A DNA stretch of 64,000 nt from Roseiarcus sp963774195 (GTDB taxonomy: Bacteria > Pseudomonadota > Alphaproteobacteria > Rhizobiales > Beijerinckiaceae): NCBI GenBank assembly GCA_963774195.1, contig CAVZDY010000004.1, positions 682,001 through 746,000 on the forward strand, given 5' to 3'. The position numbers and the translations under genes are program-made. The notes under the pieces were generated by a model, which made no database searches, was not told where the DNA came from, and saw only the letters and a program-made list of their open reading frames with translations. Numbering within the stretch: the stretch's first letter is position 1; every line of letters starts with the position of its first letter. Positions 7,601 through 17,117 of this stretch are shown in pieces.

Positions 7601-9211
7601 TCAACGGGCGAGTAGTTCATCGAACAAGCTGTAGTGCTCATATTCGTCGCGGAAGACGACGATATGTCGCGCCCTGTCAGATCGTGACGATACCGCGCGC
7701 GCGGCAACGTCAACATACGCTTGCGCTCGTTCTTCATCGGATTCGATTCCGTCTGCCCGGTGCTCTGCGTCCACATAGCGTCCCGAATCGGCTTCCATGG
7801 TCGCCCAAGCGTGCATGACGGCGTCGTGCAATGTCTGTTCATTCTCTGATTCGGCAATTTTCATTGCGTCATCGAACTGACCGCGTCTCAATGCGCAGAT
7901 CGCGATGTTTTTCACCGCTCCCCAGCGCGCAAGGTTTCGGGCGGCCGATGCTCGCGGGAGGTTGTCGGCAATCAGCTTTAGTGCCCGGTCATATTCCCCA
8001 GCCTCTGCATATGCCCTAGCCGCTGCGGCAATATAGAAGTCGTGGAAATCATAGTGCCCGTAGAGTCCCGCGTTGCTCCTCGGGTGCAGTGCCGCCGCAA
8101 TGGTTGTGTTAATATACGCTTCACCAGTGTTTCTGTCTCCTGATTGGATATAAGCCGAGCCGAGTGCGGCTAGAAACGTCGGCTCCACTTTTCCTGGTGC
8201 GATGCCGTCGACCCAGGATCGAATCTGGTCGAGCAATACCCTAGAGCTGCCAGGAAACCCCTTGTTTGCCATGTCCAGAACGATGAAGCGAACGACAGGG
8301 TTCAGATAGTCGTGGCCATTTTCCTGTACTACGGATAAGGCGACTGAATAATTGCCTTGAACGGCTTCGACGGCTGCGATGTGAGTTAAGACCCTTGCCC
8401 GCCCTTCAGCAGCGTTCATTGCAAATCCTATAGCAGGTTGACTGGTCTTGGTAATAGATCTTGCGGTGACCAACGCGTCCTCTAAGTGGCCACCCTCAAA
8501 TTGACCGAGCGCAATGCCCTGGAGAGCAAGACTGTGATGGGTTTCGTTCACTAGACGCCGCGTTTCTTCGCGTGCCCGCTGTATTAGTCGATCGCCTTCT
8601 TGATCGCGGGCGAGTTGATAAGAAATTCCTGCGAGACGCCCTAAAGATGCGGCCAGGAAGAACGGCGCGCTCTCGCTCGCAAAGCGTGCTTTCTCAAAGA
8701 AGCCGAGGAATTCGTGCGGCGGCGATTCCAGTAGAGCCACTGCTTTTTCGTCTTGCCCGAGTAGGAACAGATCGGCGGCGATATCTGCCACAGCTTGCTC
8801 GTATACGAAGGCCCCATTCGCAGTCATATGAGAAAGAAGATCTGTCGCGTCGTTGATTTCCGCGTTCCCGTCGGGGCCGTGATCTGCGCCCATCGCAAGG
8901 GCGAGTCGACCGAGCGCGCGCGCTCTGATCGGGACCGCGGGATTGTAACCCGTTGTTGACGGGGTGATGTCGGGCAGTCCTGCTTTTGCAGCATCCCATC
9001 GCCCCAGCGCCGCTTCAACCGTACTCGCGGAAAATAAGGTGCTTGTAGGCTCACCTATATGAAGGTCCTTGGCAGCACGAATAGTGGCGATGGCTCGGTC
9101 GGCAAGACAGCCGGGATCGCCATCACAAGCTGCCGGACCGGCAGCGGACACGGCCGGAACGGTAAGTAACACAATGCCTAAGCCGAACCCAACCACAGCC
9201 AAGCGCTTCAA
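7601..9211 (-). CDS. Exported helical-repeat (TPR-like) protein
   Basis: About 536 residues. From a TTG at 9211 the protein starts with KRLAVVGFGLG, a near-ideal Sec signal peptide ending VPAVSA, and GAGG lies about 6 bases upstream. An ATG at 9280 is also possible but gives a 23-residue polar extension ahead of the signal. The mature part is a run of helical pairs with Ala, Gly and Tyr at TPR-like positions (for example RAYAEAGEYDRALKLIADNL). It should be a periplasmic scaffold. No enzyme motif is visible. It lies on the opposite strand to chrB and converges with it. Confidence 0.65.
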   Translation of the reverse strand: MKRLAVVGFGLGIVLLTVPAVSAAGPAACDGDPGCLADRAIATIRAAKDLHIGEPTSTLFSASTVEAALGRWDAAKAGLPDITPSTTGYNPAVPIRARALGRLALAMGADHGPDGNAEINDATDLLSHMTANGAFVYEQAVADIAADLFLLGQDEKAVALLESPPHEFLGFFEKARFASESAPFFLAASLGRLAGISYQLARDQEGDRLIQRAREETRRLVNETHHSLALQGIALGQFEGGHLEDALVTARSITKTSQPAIGFAMNAAEGRARVLTHIAAVEAVQGNYSVALSVVQENGHDYLNPVVRFIVLDMANKGFPGSSRVLLDQIRSWVDGIAPGKVEPTFLAALGSAYIQSGDRNTGEAYINTTIAAALHPRSNAGLYGHYDFHDFYIAAAARAYAEAGEYDRALKLIADNLPRASAARNLARWGAVKNIAICALRRGQFDDAMKIAESENEQTLHDAVMHAWATMEADSGRYVDAEHRADGIESDEERAQAYVDVAARAVSSRSDRARHIVVFRDEYEHYSLFDELLAR

Positions 9212-9419
9212 GTTAACCTCGATGCCGATATGCGAATCACTAAAGGCTGTGGCGGAATCAGCCCGACAGCTTTGCTCCATATGTGCAAAATTGGCGCTGT
9301 CAACTGAACACGGCCGCAGTCTTTTGATACTTGGAACACGTCGGATGTCCGCAAAGGGTCGATTCCGGCCGTTGCCTCAACTTGTCTGCTGGCGTCACCC
9401 GCCGGGGAGCAGAGCGAAA

Positions 9420-10422
9420 TCAAACCGCTTCTGCGAAACAGCGACCACGCCCCATGTTTTTTGCTTGATACAGAAGCCCGTCCGCTCTGCTGAGAAGGTC
9501 ATCGAGGTCTGATCCGTCTCTGCTAAGCGCGATGCCGATGCTGCAACCTATCGTCACGAGGGCATCGCCGGTAAGATAGGGCTGCTTGATTGTGGTTGTA
9601 AGCCGCCGCGCTAGGTCGGAGGCATCTTCGGTCAGATTGTTAGATGTCGAAGGAAGAAGGACTGCAAACTCGTCCCCACCGAGTTCGGGCGACGCGGGCG
9701 AGCGGAGGCAGACAGTTTTGGATGCGGGCGGCAACTTGGCGGAGGAGGTCGTCACCTTGACTGTGCCCACGAGTATCGTTCACCGCCTTGAAGCCATCGA
9801 GATCGAGATATAGGAGAGCGACGCTGTTCTCACGTCTACCGCGTACCATTTCGGCGTGAATTTCGACGAGCCGTCTCCTGTTGGGCAACCCCGTTAAAAA
9901 ATCGTGTCGAGCTAAGTGGGCAATTTCGTTGGTGCATCTCACAAGTTCGATTTCGCGCGCCTTGGCTTCGAAAAGCTCGACCGCCGTTGAAGCGAGGTCG
10001 CTCAGAATGCGGCGGCTTTCCTCGGAAAAGCTCGAATCCGGTTTTACATCGAGCACGCACAGCGAGCCTATCGCGACACCGGTCGGCGTGATGAGGGGAG
10101 CGCCCGCGTAGAAGCGGACATGAGAGGCTTTTACGACCGGTGCGTCGACGAACCGGCTGTCAGCAACTGCATCGGGCACAACGAATACGTCCTGGCCGCG
10201 AATTGTTTCTTCGCAAAATGCCATGCTGCGAGGCATTTCGGTGGCCTCGACGCCCTGCTTGGACTTGAACCAGAATCGATCCCGGTCAGCGAGGGCCAGC
10301 GTGCAAACGGGGCGGCCCAGCACTGACGACGCGATCCTAGTTATGCGGTCGAAGTTCGGTTCAGGCGGCGTGTTGAGTATCTCATACCGGCGAAGCGCGT
10401 CAGATTCTGAGAAGCTCGTCAT
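9420..10422 (-). pseudogene. GAF-GGDEF diguanylate cyclase, one frameshift
   Basis: The N-terminal 170 residues form a GAF sensor domain (from RITRIASSVLGRPVCTLAL to SLCVLDVK). The GGDEF domain follows, with DFLTGLPNRRRL and LYLDLDGFKAVND in one frame and LGGDEFAVLLPS, through DGLLYQAKNMGRGR, in the next. One extra A in GAACTC (plus strand 9681-9686) breaks the frame exactly before the GGDEF signature; removing it gives V-A-R-L-G-G-D-E-F. An intact enzyme would make cyclic di-GMP in the cytoplasm. All motifs are otherwise intact, so a read error is as likely as true inactivation. Confidence 0.8.
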
Positions 10423-10735
10423 TGATGCTCATCGCTATACGTAGTCCTCAGAGTTCCTGTGAGGCTAATCGATTGACGTCCTGTGGTGGATGCAGATTAC
10501 CTAAAGTGGCGAACGGAAGTTAACGTTCGGTTTGGGCAAAGCGTCGTAGTTTTGGCAAAAGGTCGAATCTGTCCACCCACGCACGAATTCCCATTTTGGC
10601 CGCCTGAATTGAGGCGCCGAGGCGGGGCTGAATTTCGGATCAGCGAGCTTGGTGTGAAAAGGCGCACACGTTGACCACTCGCAATCCAATTTCGTCAGAG
10701 GCTTAGCAGGCCGATCGGCGTTCGGACCCCTTATG
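10423..10735. other. Gap with repeat remnant beside IS110 element
   Basis: No gene. The end (about 10707-10730) contains GCCGATCGGCGTTCGGACCCC, shared with the dispersed repeat near 38740. The insertion sequence that starts at 10736 seems to have landed in or beside that repeat. Confidence 0.5.
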
Positions 10736-12127
10736 TGGACGGCCCCCTCCTCGCAAGGGTGTTTTGGCAGTATTTTGATCAGATCGCTTGCGTCCATATG
10801 TCCGGCCTGTTGGATCGCGCTCGCATATGAACGCTGGCCAAGATGGTTTCCGCGACGCGAGTTCCAGACACGCCGGCGACCTTTGCGGCCAGAGGGGTCC
10901 ACGGAGTATCTCGCGTCCCGGATCGATCGATCACACCATCTGCTCGTCACCTTGCAAGTTCTGGCATCGGCTCAGCACGGTTGCGGTTAAGTCGCTCCCC
11001 GTGTCTGGCTGATTCTCTATGTCGCGTTCGCCAGAACGGCGGGCGCGGATGTCGCGGCGTAGCTGTCACCCGTCACCATCAATTTCCAGGCGATGCGGGC
11101 CATCTTGTTGGCCAACGCCACCGCGGCCAGCTTCGGCGGCTTGCGCTTGAGAAGGTCGAGGAGCCAGGGCGAGGCGCGCCCTCCGCAGCGAACCGCATGC
11201 CTGATCACGGCCGTGGCCCCCGACACCAGCACGGCGCGCAAAGCTTCATCGCCGGCCCGGGTGATGACGCCGAGCCTGACCTTGCCGGCCGTCGAATGAT
11301 CCCTCGGCGTCAAGCCGATCCATGCCGCAAACTGGCGTCCTGATCGAAATAGCTCAGGCGCTGGGGTCTTCATCATCAACAGCGCCGCGCCGATCGGACC
11401 GACGCCGGGGACCTTGGCGAGACGTCGGCTGCATTCGTTGGCCTTATGCCAGGCCGCGAGCTTGGCATCCACTTCGGCAATTTGTGCCTCCAGTTGCGCG
11501 TATTCCTCAGCTTGACTCGCGAACAGCTCGCGCGCCAGGTTGGGCACGCTCTCGTCGGTTTGAAGGCGTTCGAATAGCGGATCGAGGTGCGCCATCCCTT
11601 TGGCTGCGCTGACGCCAAACTCGGCCGCATAGCCCCGGATGGCGTTCGACAACTGCGTGCGATTGCGGATGAGCCGATCGCGCAGGCCGACCAGCATTAG
11701 CGCCGCCTGTTGCTCAGCAGTTTTCATCGGCACAAAACGCATCGTTGGCCGGCTCATCGCCTCGCAAAGCGCCTCGGCGTCGGCCGTATCGTTCTTGCCG
11801 CGCTTCACGTACGGTTTGACCAGCTGGGCCGCGATCAATTTCACCTCATGACCGAACGATCGCAAAAGCCGGGCCCAATGGTGCGACGCGCCGCAGGCTT
11901 CAATCCCGATCACCGTCGGCGCAAGCTTCTCGAAGAACGCCACCATCTCCTTGCGCCGCAGCTTCTTGCGTAAAACCACCTTCTCGGCGGCGTTCACCCC
12001 ATGAAGCTGGAAAAAGTGCTTCGACGTATCCATTCCAATTCGGCTAATCTGTTCCACGGACGGCCCCCTTAGTCTGAGATCTGCAACGACCTCTTTCTGG
12101 CACAATCGATGCCTTTGGGGCCGTCCA
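10736..12127 (-). mobile_element. IS110-family insertion sequence (IS1111-like)
   Basis: The element holds one transposase gene on the minus strand. Inverted repeats TGGACGGCCCC (10736-10746) and GGGGCCGTCCA (12117-12127) lie near the ends, and a third ACGGCCCCC block lies just upstream of the transposase start. Subterminal inverted repeats are typical of the IS1111 group of IS110. The exact ends were not determined, because this family makes no clear target duplication. Confidence 0.75.
11017..12057 (-). CDS. IS110-family transposase
   Basis: About 346 residues from a GTG at 12057, preceded by AGGGGG. The N-terminal half is the DEDD nuclease-like domain (IGMDTSKHFFQLHG; VIGIEACGASHHWAR; KNDTADAEALCEA). 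The C-terminal half is the Transposase_20 domain (LAKVPGVGPIGAALLM; FAAWIGLTPRDHSTAGK). It appears full length and intact. It catalyses site-specific movement of the surrounding insertion sequence. Confidence 0.9.
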   Translation of the reverse strand: MEQISRIGMDTSKHFFQLHGVNAAEKVVLRKKLRRKEMVAFFEKLAPTVIGIEACGASHHWARLLRSFGHEVKLIAAQLVKPYVKRGKNDTADAEALCEAMSRPTMRFVPMKTAEQQAALMLVGLRDRLIRNRTQLSNAIRGYAAEFGVSAAKGMAHLDPLFERLQTDESVPNLARELFASQAEEYAQLEAQIAEVDAKLAAWHKANECSRRLAKVPGVGPIGAALLMMKTPAPELFRSGRQFAAWIGLTPRDHSTAGKVRLGVITRAGDEALRAVLVSGATAVIRHAVRCGGRASPWLLDLLKRKPPKLAAVALANKMARIAWKLMVTGDSYAATSAPAVLANAT

Positions 12128-12564
12128 CCCCAACACGCCGATTCACATGCGCTTCTCCCATTTGTCTATTGAGCCCGACCTAAGACGGCCTTGGCCTTTC
12201 AAATTAACGTACGAAAGGGCTTAGAATCAGGCCGATCAATTGTCGGCAAAAAAGGTCGCCCAAACGCGGCCTTTTCCATGCCTAGCCGGGCGCCGGCATC
12301 CCACTGACAACCTCGCCAGCAAGGCGCAAGTTCAGCGGCTCCCAAAGTCTGTTGCCTTTCTGTTCCAATTCCTGTAACCACGCCGCCATGACGTACCATC
12401 GCGCCATGTCCCTTGAATGCGCCCCGGTGGCAGTCGCCGCCGGCATGCGCGTCTGCGCGCCCGTCGCCCTGGCATGATCCTGGCCTCCGGCGGCTTCCCA
12501 AATTCATTCCCGTCTTCGTGACCGGCCCGTCGCAGCCGGCGTCGCCGTTTTCGAGGAGGCCGCC
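12128..12564. other. Gap upstream of metallophosphoesterase
   Basis: No supported gene. The frames that span it are antisense shadows or extensions. It contains the hairpin at 12252-12273. Confidence 0.4.
12252..12273 (-). terminator. Possible intrinsic terminator
   Basis: AAGGTCGC (12252-12259) pairs with GCGGCCTT (12266-12273), and a run of A residues on the left gives a T tract when read leftward. No gene is seen that would be terminated here, so it may be a relic of one. Confidence 0.35.
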
Positions 12565-13362
12565 ATGGCGCGGCTCTGGATATTTTCCGACCTGCATCAG
12601 GAGTGGGCCGACAACGCCTGGGACCCGCTCCCGCGCGCGCCGGCGTTCGACATCGCGATCGTCGCCGGCGACGTGCACTCGCCACTGACCAAGGCGATCG
12701 ACTGGCTGGGCGACCGCTCCGCCGGTGCGCCGGTCCTTTACGTCCCGGGCAACCACGATTTCTGGTGGGATCGGGGCGACGACCGCTACACTCTGGCCGA
12801 CCAGATCGCCCGCGGGCGGGACTTAGCGGCGCGCCGCGGCGTCCACCTGCTGAGCGACGACGCCCTGACCCTAGGTGGAATTCGTTTCCTGGGCGCGACG
12901 TTGTGGACCGACCTGCGGCTGAAGACGTGGTCGCTGGAGGACCCGTTTCGCGCGGCGGCGCGCTCGATGAACGACTACCGGCGCATCCGCCGTAGGGCGT
13001 CGGGCCACCACAAATACGTCCGTCCGACCGACCTGCTGGCGCTCCACCGGGTGAGCCGCGCCTGGCTCGACGGCCATCTTGCGCAACGGCATGCCGGGCC
13101 GACCGTCGTGGTGACCCACCATGCGCCGCATCCGGCGTCGTTGCCGACGCCCGGCTTCGACCTGGCGCACTGCTATGCGAGCGACCTGTCGCCGCTGATC
13201 GACGCGTCGCACCCGGACCTCTGGGTGCACGGCCACCTGCACAACCGCGCCGACTATCGCATCGGGGCGACGCGCATCGTCTGCAATCCCAGGGGGCATG
13301 TCGACGAAGGCTCGGCGAAGACCTTCGATCCGAGCTTCACCGTCGACATCCCTGCGGCCTGA
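12565..13362 (+). CDS. Metallophosphoesterase
   Basis: A 265-residue cytoplasmic calcineurin-like phosphoesterase. All five metal-binding motifs are seen in order: SDLHQEW, GDVH, PGNHDFWW, THHAPH and HGHLHN. This arrangement coordinates two metal ions for phosphodiester or phosphomonoester hydrolysis; the substrate cannot be told. GAGG lies 7 bases before the ATG at 12565. The length fits the stand-alone family. A short relic of its 3' region is found at about 16862-16924. Confidence 0.88.
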   Translation: MARLWIFSDLHQEWADNAWDPLPRAPAFDIAIVAGDVHSPLTKAIDWLGDRSAGAPVLYVPGNHDFWWDRGDDRYTLADQIARGRDLAARRGVHLLSDDALTLGGIRFLGATLWTDLRLKTWSLEDPFRAAARSMNDYRRIRRRASGHHKYVRPTDLLALHRVSRAWLDGHLAQRHAGPTVVVTHHAPHPASLPTPGFDLAHCYASDLSPLIDASHPDLWVHGHLHNRADYRIGATRIVCNPRGHVDEGSAKTFDPSFTVDIPAA

Positions 13363-13447
13363 CCGCCTCGATTGCCGCCTTGGAGATCGCCGGCAACGGC
13401 GCGCGGCAGTACAGGTGACCATTCGTCCCCTTGACTAGCGGGCCATT

Positions 13448-13462
13448 GTTCTCATTTTGTTC
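13448..13462 (+). promoter_or_regulatory. LexA (SOS) box
   Basis: An exact GTTC-N7-GTTC operator ends two bases before the GTG start of the next gene, where bound LexA would block transcription or early translation. Confidence 0.65.
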
Positions 13463-13464
13463 CC

Positions 13465-13773
13465 GTGAGCCCGTCGTCCGTCCGCCTGCGCGACTACCCC
13501 TATGTGGTCGTGCGCTTCGCCTGCCGCGACTGCCCGCGGATCGGGCGATACCGCCTCGCCGTGCTGGCCGAGAAATTCGGCGCCGAGGCGGCGATGGCGG
13601 ACGTGCTGGAGGCGATCTCGGCGGGGTGCCTGCGGACCCGCGAGAGGCATCCGGGGCGCCGCTGCCATGCGTACCTGCCTGATCTCGTCGATCCGCGTCC
13701 TCCGGATTTGCCTACCGCAGTCGGCAGGCCGCACCGATTGGTGGTCGGGGGAAAAAGCCAGGCCAAGCGTTAA
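13465..13773 (+). CDS. Small Cys-containing protein, probable SOS gene
   Basis: A 102-residue protein from GTG 13465. RLRDYPYVVVRFACRDCPRIGRYRL suggests a one-sided zinc-ribbon knuckle (C-R-D-C) in a strand-rich fold, and a third Cys and a Cys-His follow (SAGCLRTR; RRCHAYLPDL). I recall similar short alphaproteobacterial proteins but no function. The LexA box directly before the start codon points to DNA-damage control. A GTG so close to the box is unusual; the true start could be a little downstream. Confidence 0.6.
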   Translation: MSPSSVRLRDYPYVVVRFACRDCPRIGRYRLAVLAEKFGAEAAMADVLEAISAGCLRTRERHPGRRCHAYLPDLVDPRPPDLPTAVGRPHRLVVGGKSQAKR

Positions 13774-13866
13774 GCCGACAACATATAGACCGAGATTCGT
13801 TACTTTCTACGGATTGTCGGCCCGAACTGAGACGTAAGCGAGGTCGACGCGTCTGCGCGCACCGAA

Positions 13867-13881
13867 TTGTCGAAACGACAA
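13867..13881. promoter_or_regulatory. Short palindrome TTGTCG-AAA-CGACAA
   Basis: A perfect 6-bp inverted repeat with a 3-base centre lies 31 bases before the start at 13912. It could be an operator; chance is possible at this length. Confidence 0.3.
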
Positions 13882-13911
13882 CCGAGTTAGCGGAGATCAA
13901 CTCCACGCGCT

Positions 13912-14098
13912 GTGGCGCCGCATCGCGCGCTCGACGCCGACCATCTGGCGACCTGCGGCGGCTTGCAGTGGAAATCGTTCCAAGGCCGCGGATGCCTCGT
14001 CCACCATTTGCGCGGGCTACGGCGCAGAAGGATTTTTCCACCTGGCGACGGCGCGGCCGCGGGAGGGCTGGATAGCGGACGGGCGGACGGCCGCCTGA
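13912..14098 (+). pseudogene. Small hypothetical gene with one frameshift
   Basis: From GTG 13912 the frame reads APHRALDADHLATCGG, then LVHHLRG. If one G of the GGG at 14014-14016 is removed, it continues GYGAEGFFHLATARPREGW and stops at 14098, one base before the end of the convergent gene at 14099. The continuous product would be about 61 residues. The clean fit suggests a real gene with a one-base error or mutation. No family is recognised. Confidence 0.4.
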
Positions 14099-16387
14099 TT
14101 ACCTCTTCAACCCCTCGATAAAGGCGGGGTTCACCGCGTAGAGCGCATCGGACTGATTACGAGGTCGCTCCGCCTCTAGCCTCCTAAAGTCGTAGGCGCG
14201 ATCGTATATGAAAACTCGCGTGTTTGCCTCCGACACAACGCCCAAAAACCCGTACCATAACAAGAGATCAATAGTCGCCTGTAACCCTATGCCTAGCTTG
14301 TCTTCGACTAAAAGGGCGGCCAGTTCTGCTTCCGTGAGGAGATCGGGTGCACCAATGAACGCGTAATATATATCTTCGGGCGTTCCGGCGATGTCTCGCA
14401 TTTCGTACCCGAAGTCAGACACCAAATACAGTGACATCTGCCGAATGCCTTCAGATACATCATCTGCTGTGAGCGCAGAGTGTCCCCGGTTTATCGCGCA
14501 AGAGATCATCCTCTCGCAAAGGTCGATGAGAAACCGAGGCCTCCGGAGCGACCTTTCGATCATGATGGCGATGGCGTCGGTGTTGCCGAGTTGCGGGTTG
14601 AGCGCGCTCCATGCGGCTTCCTGGTGTGGATCCTCAACGCCGTTGATCACACGCTGCTTCAGAAGGTGCCGCAGCTGCTCCGGATCCGACCAGTCCACTC
14701 TAATCAGGTTATATTTTCCGCGATCGGATGTTTGCTCCACAAGGCGTTCATAGATATCGCTTCGCAAGAATACCAAATGTCGAAACTCAATCTTCCTCCT
14801 GCCAAGATCTCTTTGGATGCGATTCAGCACCTCAATAAGGTGTTTAATGGTGGCGACGTCGTGCGGCTCTACTTGACGTGGAGGCCACCCTTTGTCCAGA
14901 TCGTCTATCAACAGAATAATTCCGCTGAAATAATCCTTGAACGAGACAATTGACTCTCGCAGCCTTGGGATTGGCTCTTCGAAAATCATGTTAGTTAGCT
15001 GACTTCTGAGATCGGCGGCGTCGTTCGCCTGGCCGACCGCTTTAAGGACGTCTCGCACCGCTGTGTCTAGCCTTGATGTGAAATCTCCTGATACTACGCT
15101 TTCTGTAAGAGCGAACCTTTCTTCGACTTCTCGCACTCTCTCCTGTAGCTTCATGTCGTTCCTAGACCTGGGTAGCAGCATTTCTCTAATCTTAAGAAGC
15201 ACCTCCACGTACATGATGTACTGCCAGAAGGCCGCTATCGTATGTTCGAAGACGCCTGCGCTGAGGACGCTCAGCAGGGACTGGCGCATCTCGCTCAGAT
15301 TATGAGAAGCGGGTCTGAGATCGACGATACATTTTGTCCTATCTCGCTCCGTCGCCTCGACGATTTGCAGGAATAGGGCGGACTTCCCAGACCCTTTCCG
15401 GCCGGTGATTACGGCGCCTTCAGCTCTCAGCGCTCTGGCATACTCCGCAGTCTTAATAAAATAGTACCCAAGTTGCCGTGTCTCGTTTTCAGCGTAGGGA
15501 GAGCCTAGGTTTATTTGCCCAAGAACGCCTTCCGGAATACTTCTCTGTCTACCGGCAGTGGTTTGGTTCTTAATGAGCGTGCTTGCGCAGTAGCCTTCGA
15601 CGTGGGATTCGGTTTCCCTTCTGAAGGTGGAATTTGTTACAAAGTCACGATAGTCTAGCGGCACCGGGCCGTTTTCGTACTGAATAGCTAGCGCTTCAAT
15701 TCCATAACCGTGGCACAGTCCCAGTAGAAAAGCAGCTCGTAGATTGTGCACCTCAGCGTCCACAATCTCCTCGCTGATAATTGGAAGGATCACTCCCGAC
15801 GAGGACGACACCTCAGAGATCGCCTGAGCTGCTGTCAAACGCGGCACCTCCTGCGGGTCAAACTTTCTGTAGAACACATGCGAATTATCCACAGCATGGA
15901 AGATATGATTGCGAAAGTCCGTCTTTATCAGCGCGTCTAAAATAAATAGAGGTTGCGAATGGTCCGGCTTGCTGCTGTACTTGCTTGTCCACGATATGTC
16001 GTTCCAATTGCGGAGCTTTTCGACCAGCTCATTGGCATTGACGTAGGTGGCCCATCCGGTCGTATCGAATAGACCTATCTTTTGGATTCGAGCGACGGCC
16101 TTGTGTATTGCCGTGTTTACGGTCGGTATGATCGGCTTTCCGACGGCTATGGCGTAACCAAGCTCATAAAACACGTTGGCATTCGGATACGTTATGTCAG
16201 CGGCAAGCACGTTCGCGTCATATATTTCTCTGCGGATCAAGTCGTCGAGTTTGAAACCGATTATGCGCATCTTCGCCCAGGGCCTTAGCTTCAGATGTTC
16301 GCTTTTTGAAAGCTCGACTGCTCCCGTGATCGCTTCAGAGACAATGGTCGACGCTTCCGGGTAAGCGAAAAAGCAGAGCGATTTCAT
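14099..16387 (-). CDS. TIR/deoxyribosyltransferase-like sensor plus P-loop ATPase (putative defence)
   Basis: A 762-residue cytoplasmic protein in three parts. Residues 1-125 resemble nucleoside deoxyribosyltransferase or TIR-like NAD-consuming folds, with ADITYPNANVFYELGYA and a candidate catalytic Glu 75. Residues about 150-250 look like a second, related domain (VHNLRAAFLLGLCHGYG). Residues about 290-760 are a P-loop ATPase with Walker A GRKGSGKSA (329-337) and Walker B ILLIDDLD, similar to what is called the Sll1717 family. The design, a nucleotide-cleaving effector joined to a STAND-like switch, is that of abortive-infection proteins. Base use is more AT-rich than the neighbours, suggesting transfer. 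It stands alone. The defence role is inferred. Confidence 0.75.
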   Translation of the reverse strand: MKSLCFFAYPEASTIVSEAITGAVELSKSEHLKLRPWAKMRIIGFKLDDLIRREIYDANVLAADITYPNANVFYELGYAIAVGKPIIPTVNTAIHKAVARIQKIGLFDTTGWATYVNANELVEKLRNWNDISWTSKYSSKPDHSQPLFILDALIKTDFRNHIFHAVDNSHVFYRKFDPQEVPRLTAAQAISEVSSSSGVILPIISEEIVDAEVHNLRAAFLLGLCHGYGIEALAIQYENGPVPLDYRDFVTNSTFRRETESHVEGYCASTLIKNQTTAGRQRSIPEGVLGQINLGSPYAENETRQLGYYFIKTAEYARALRAEGAVITGRKGSGKSALFLQIVEATERDRTKCIVDLRPASHNLSEMRQSLLSVLSAGVFEHTIAAFWQYIMYVEVLLKIREMLLPRSRNDMKLQERVREVEERFALTESVVSGDFTSRLDTAVRDVLKAVGQANDAADLRSQLTNMIFEEPIPRLRESIVSFKDYFSGIILLIDDLDKGWPPRQVEPHDVATIKHLIEVLNRIQRDLGRRKIEFRHLVFLRSDIYERLVEQTSDRGKYNLIRVDWSDPEQLRHLLKQRVINGVEDPHQEAAWSALNPQLGNTDAIAIMIERSLRRPRFLIDLCERMISCAINRGHSALTADDVSEGIRQMSLYLVSDFGYEMRDIAGTPEDIYYAFIGAPDLLTEAELAALLVEDKLGIGLQATIDLLLWYGFLGVVSEANTRVFIYDRAYDFRRLEAERPRNQSDALYAVNPAFIEGLKR

Positions 16388-17117
16388 GTCCGTCTCGTTG
16401 CCGACTAGATAAGGATCGCCTTCGAGATTGGCATCAAATGTGTACGCGGGCTAGTCGCACAGGGTCGGTCTGTGCATAACCTTCTCTTCATCGTCCTCTG
16501 CCGATCTGACAGGTGCGAAAGCGGAACTCGCAAGGTCCGCGTTGGATCGAAGCCGCCCAGCGGATATTTCAGGATAAGCGTCTATAATCCAGTGCTTCTA
16601 AGGTCTTTCCGCATTCGATGCTCCAGGATGAGACGTCCGTCGAGCAATCACTGCGGGGATATCGACGATGTTCTCTTAATCGCCATCGCCCTTGATAAGA
16701 TCGCTTGGAACAAACAGTTGCGCTTTCCAGTCGCCTTACCGCCGCCGCGTCACTTCGATCTGAGTAAGTTTTATTGGGGGCGGGGGAACAAAACACAATC
16801 GCTTACCGAGGCCGGCAGAGTGTCGCGCGGCAGTCGCAATCGCTGTCGGGCTTCCCCAGGAGGGAAGCCAAGGAGGTGCACTTCTATCTGAGCGACCTGT
16901 CGTCGCTGATCGACGCCCTCCCGTGATCGACGCTGCTCCGCCGATTTCCCCGCCCGCACCGCTGCTCCTCCGTTATCCCGTCGAAAGCGGGGAGCGACGG
17001 GCCTCGGATCGGCAAGCAGGAATTCTCTGAGGAGAGGCCGCCACCAGCCTGAGCCAGCTTGGCCGCGGCGCGGCGGCCGGGCTAGCATCGCGGCAATTCG
17101 CGAGGCGGAGACGCAGA
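16388..17117. other. Gap between defence-like gene and MerR gene
   Basis: No intact gene is supported. The left part should hold the promoter of the leftward gene at 16387. The relic at 16862-16924 lies inside. Confidence 0.4.
16862..16924 (+). pseudogene. Relic of a metallophosphoesterase 3' region
   Basis: The frame reads HFYLSDLSSLIDALP and stops, closely matching HCYASDLSPLIDASHPD of the gene at 12565 (about 13165-13210). At the DNA level GAGCGACCTGTCG and CGCTGATCGACGC are shared. It looks like a leftover of a duplicated or related gene. Confidence 0.5.
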
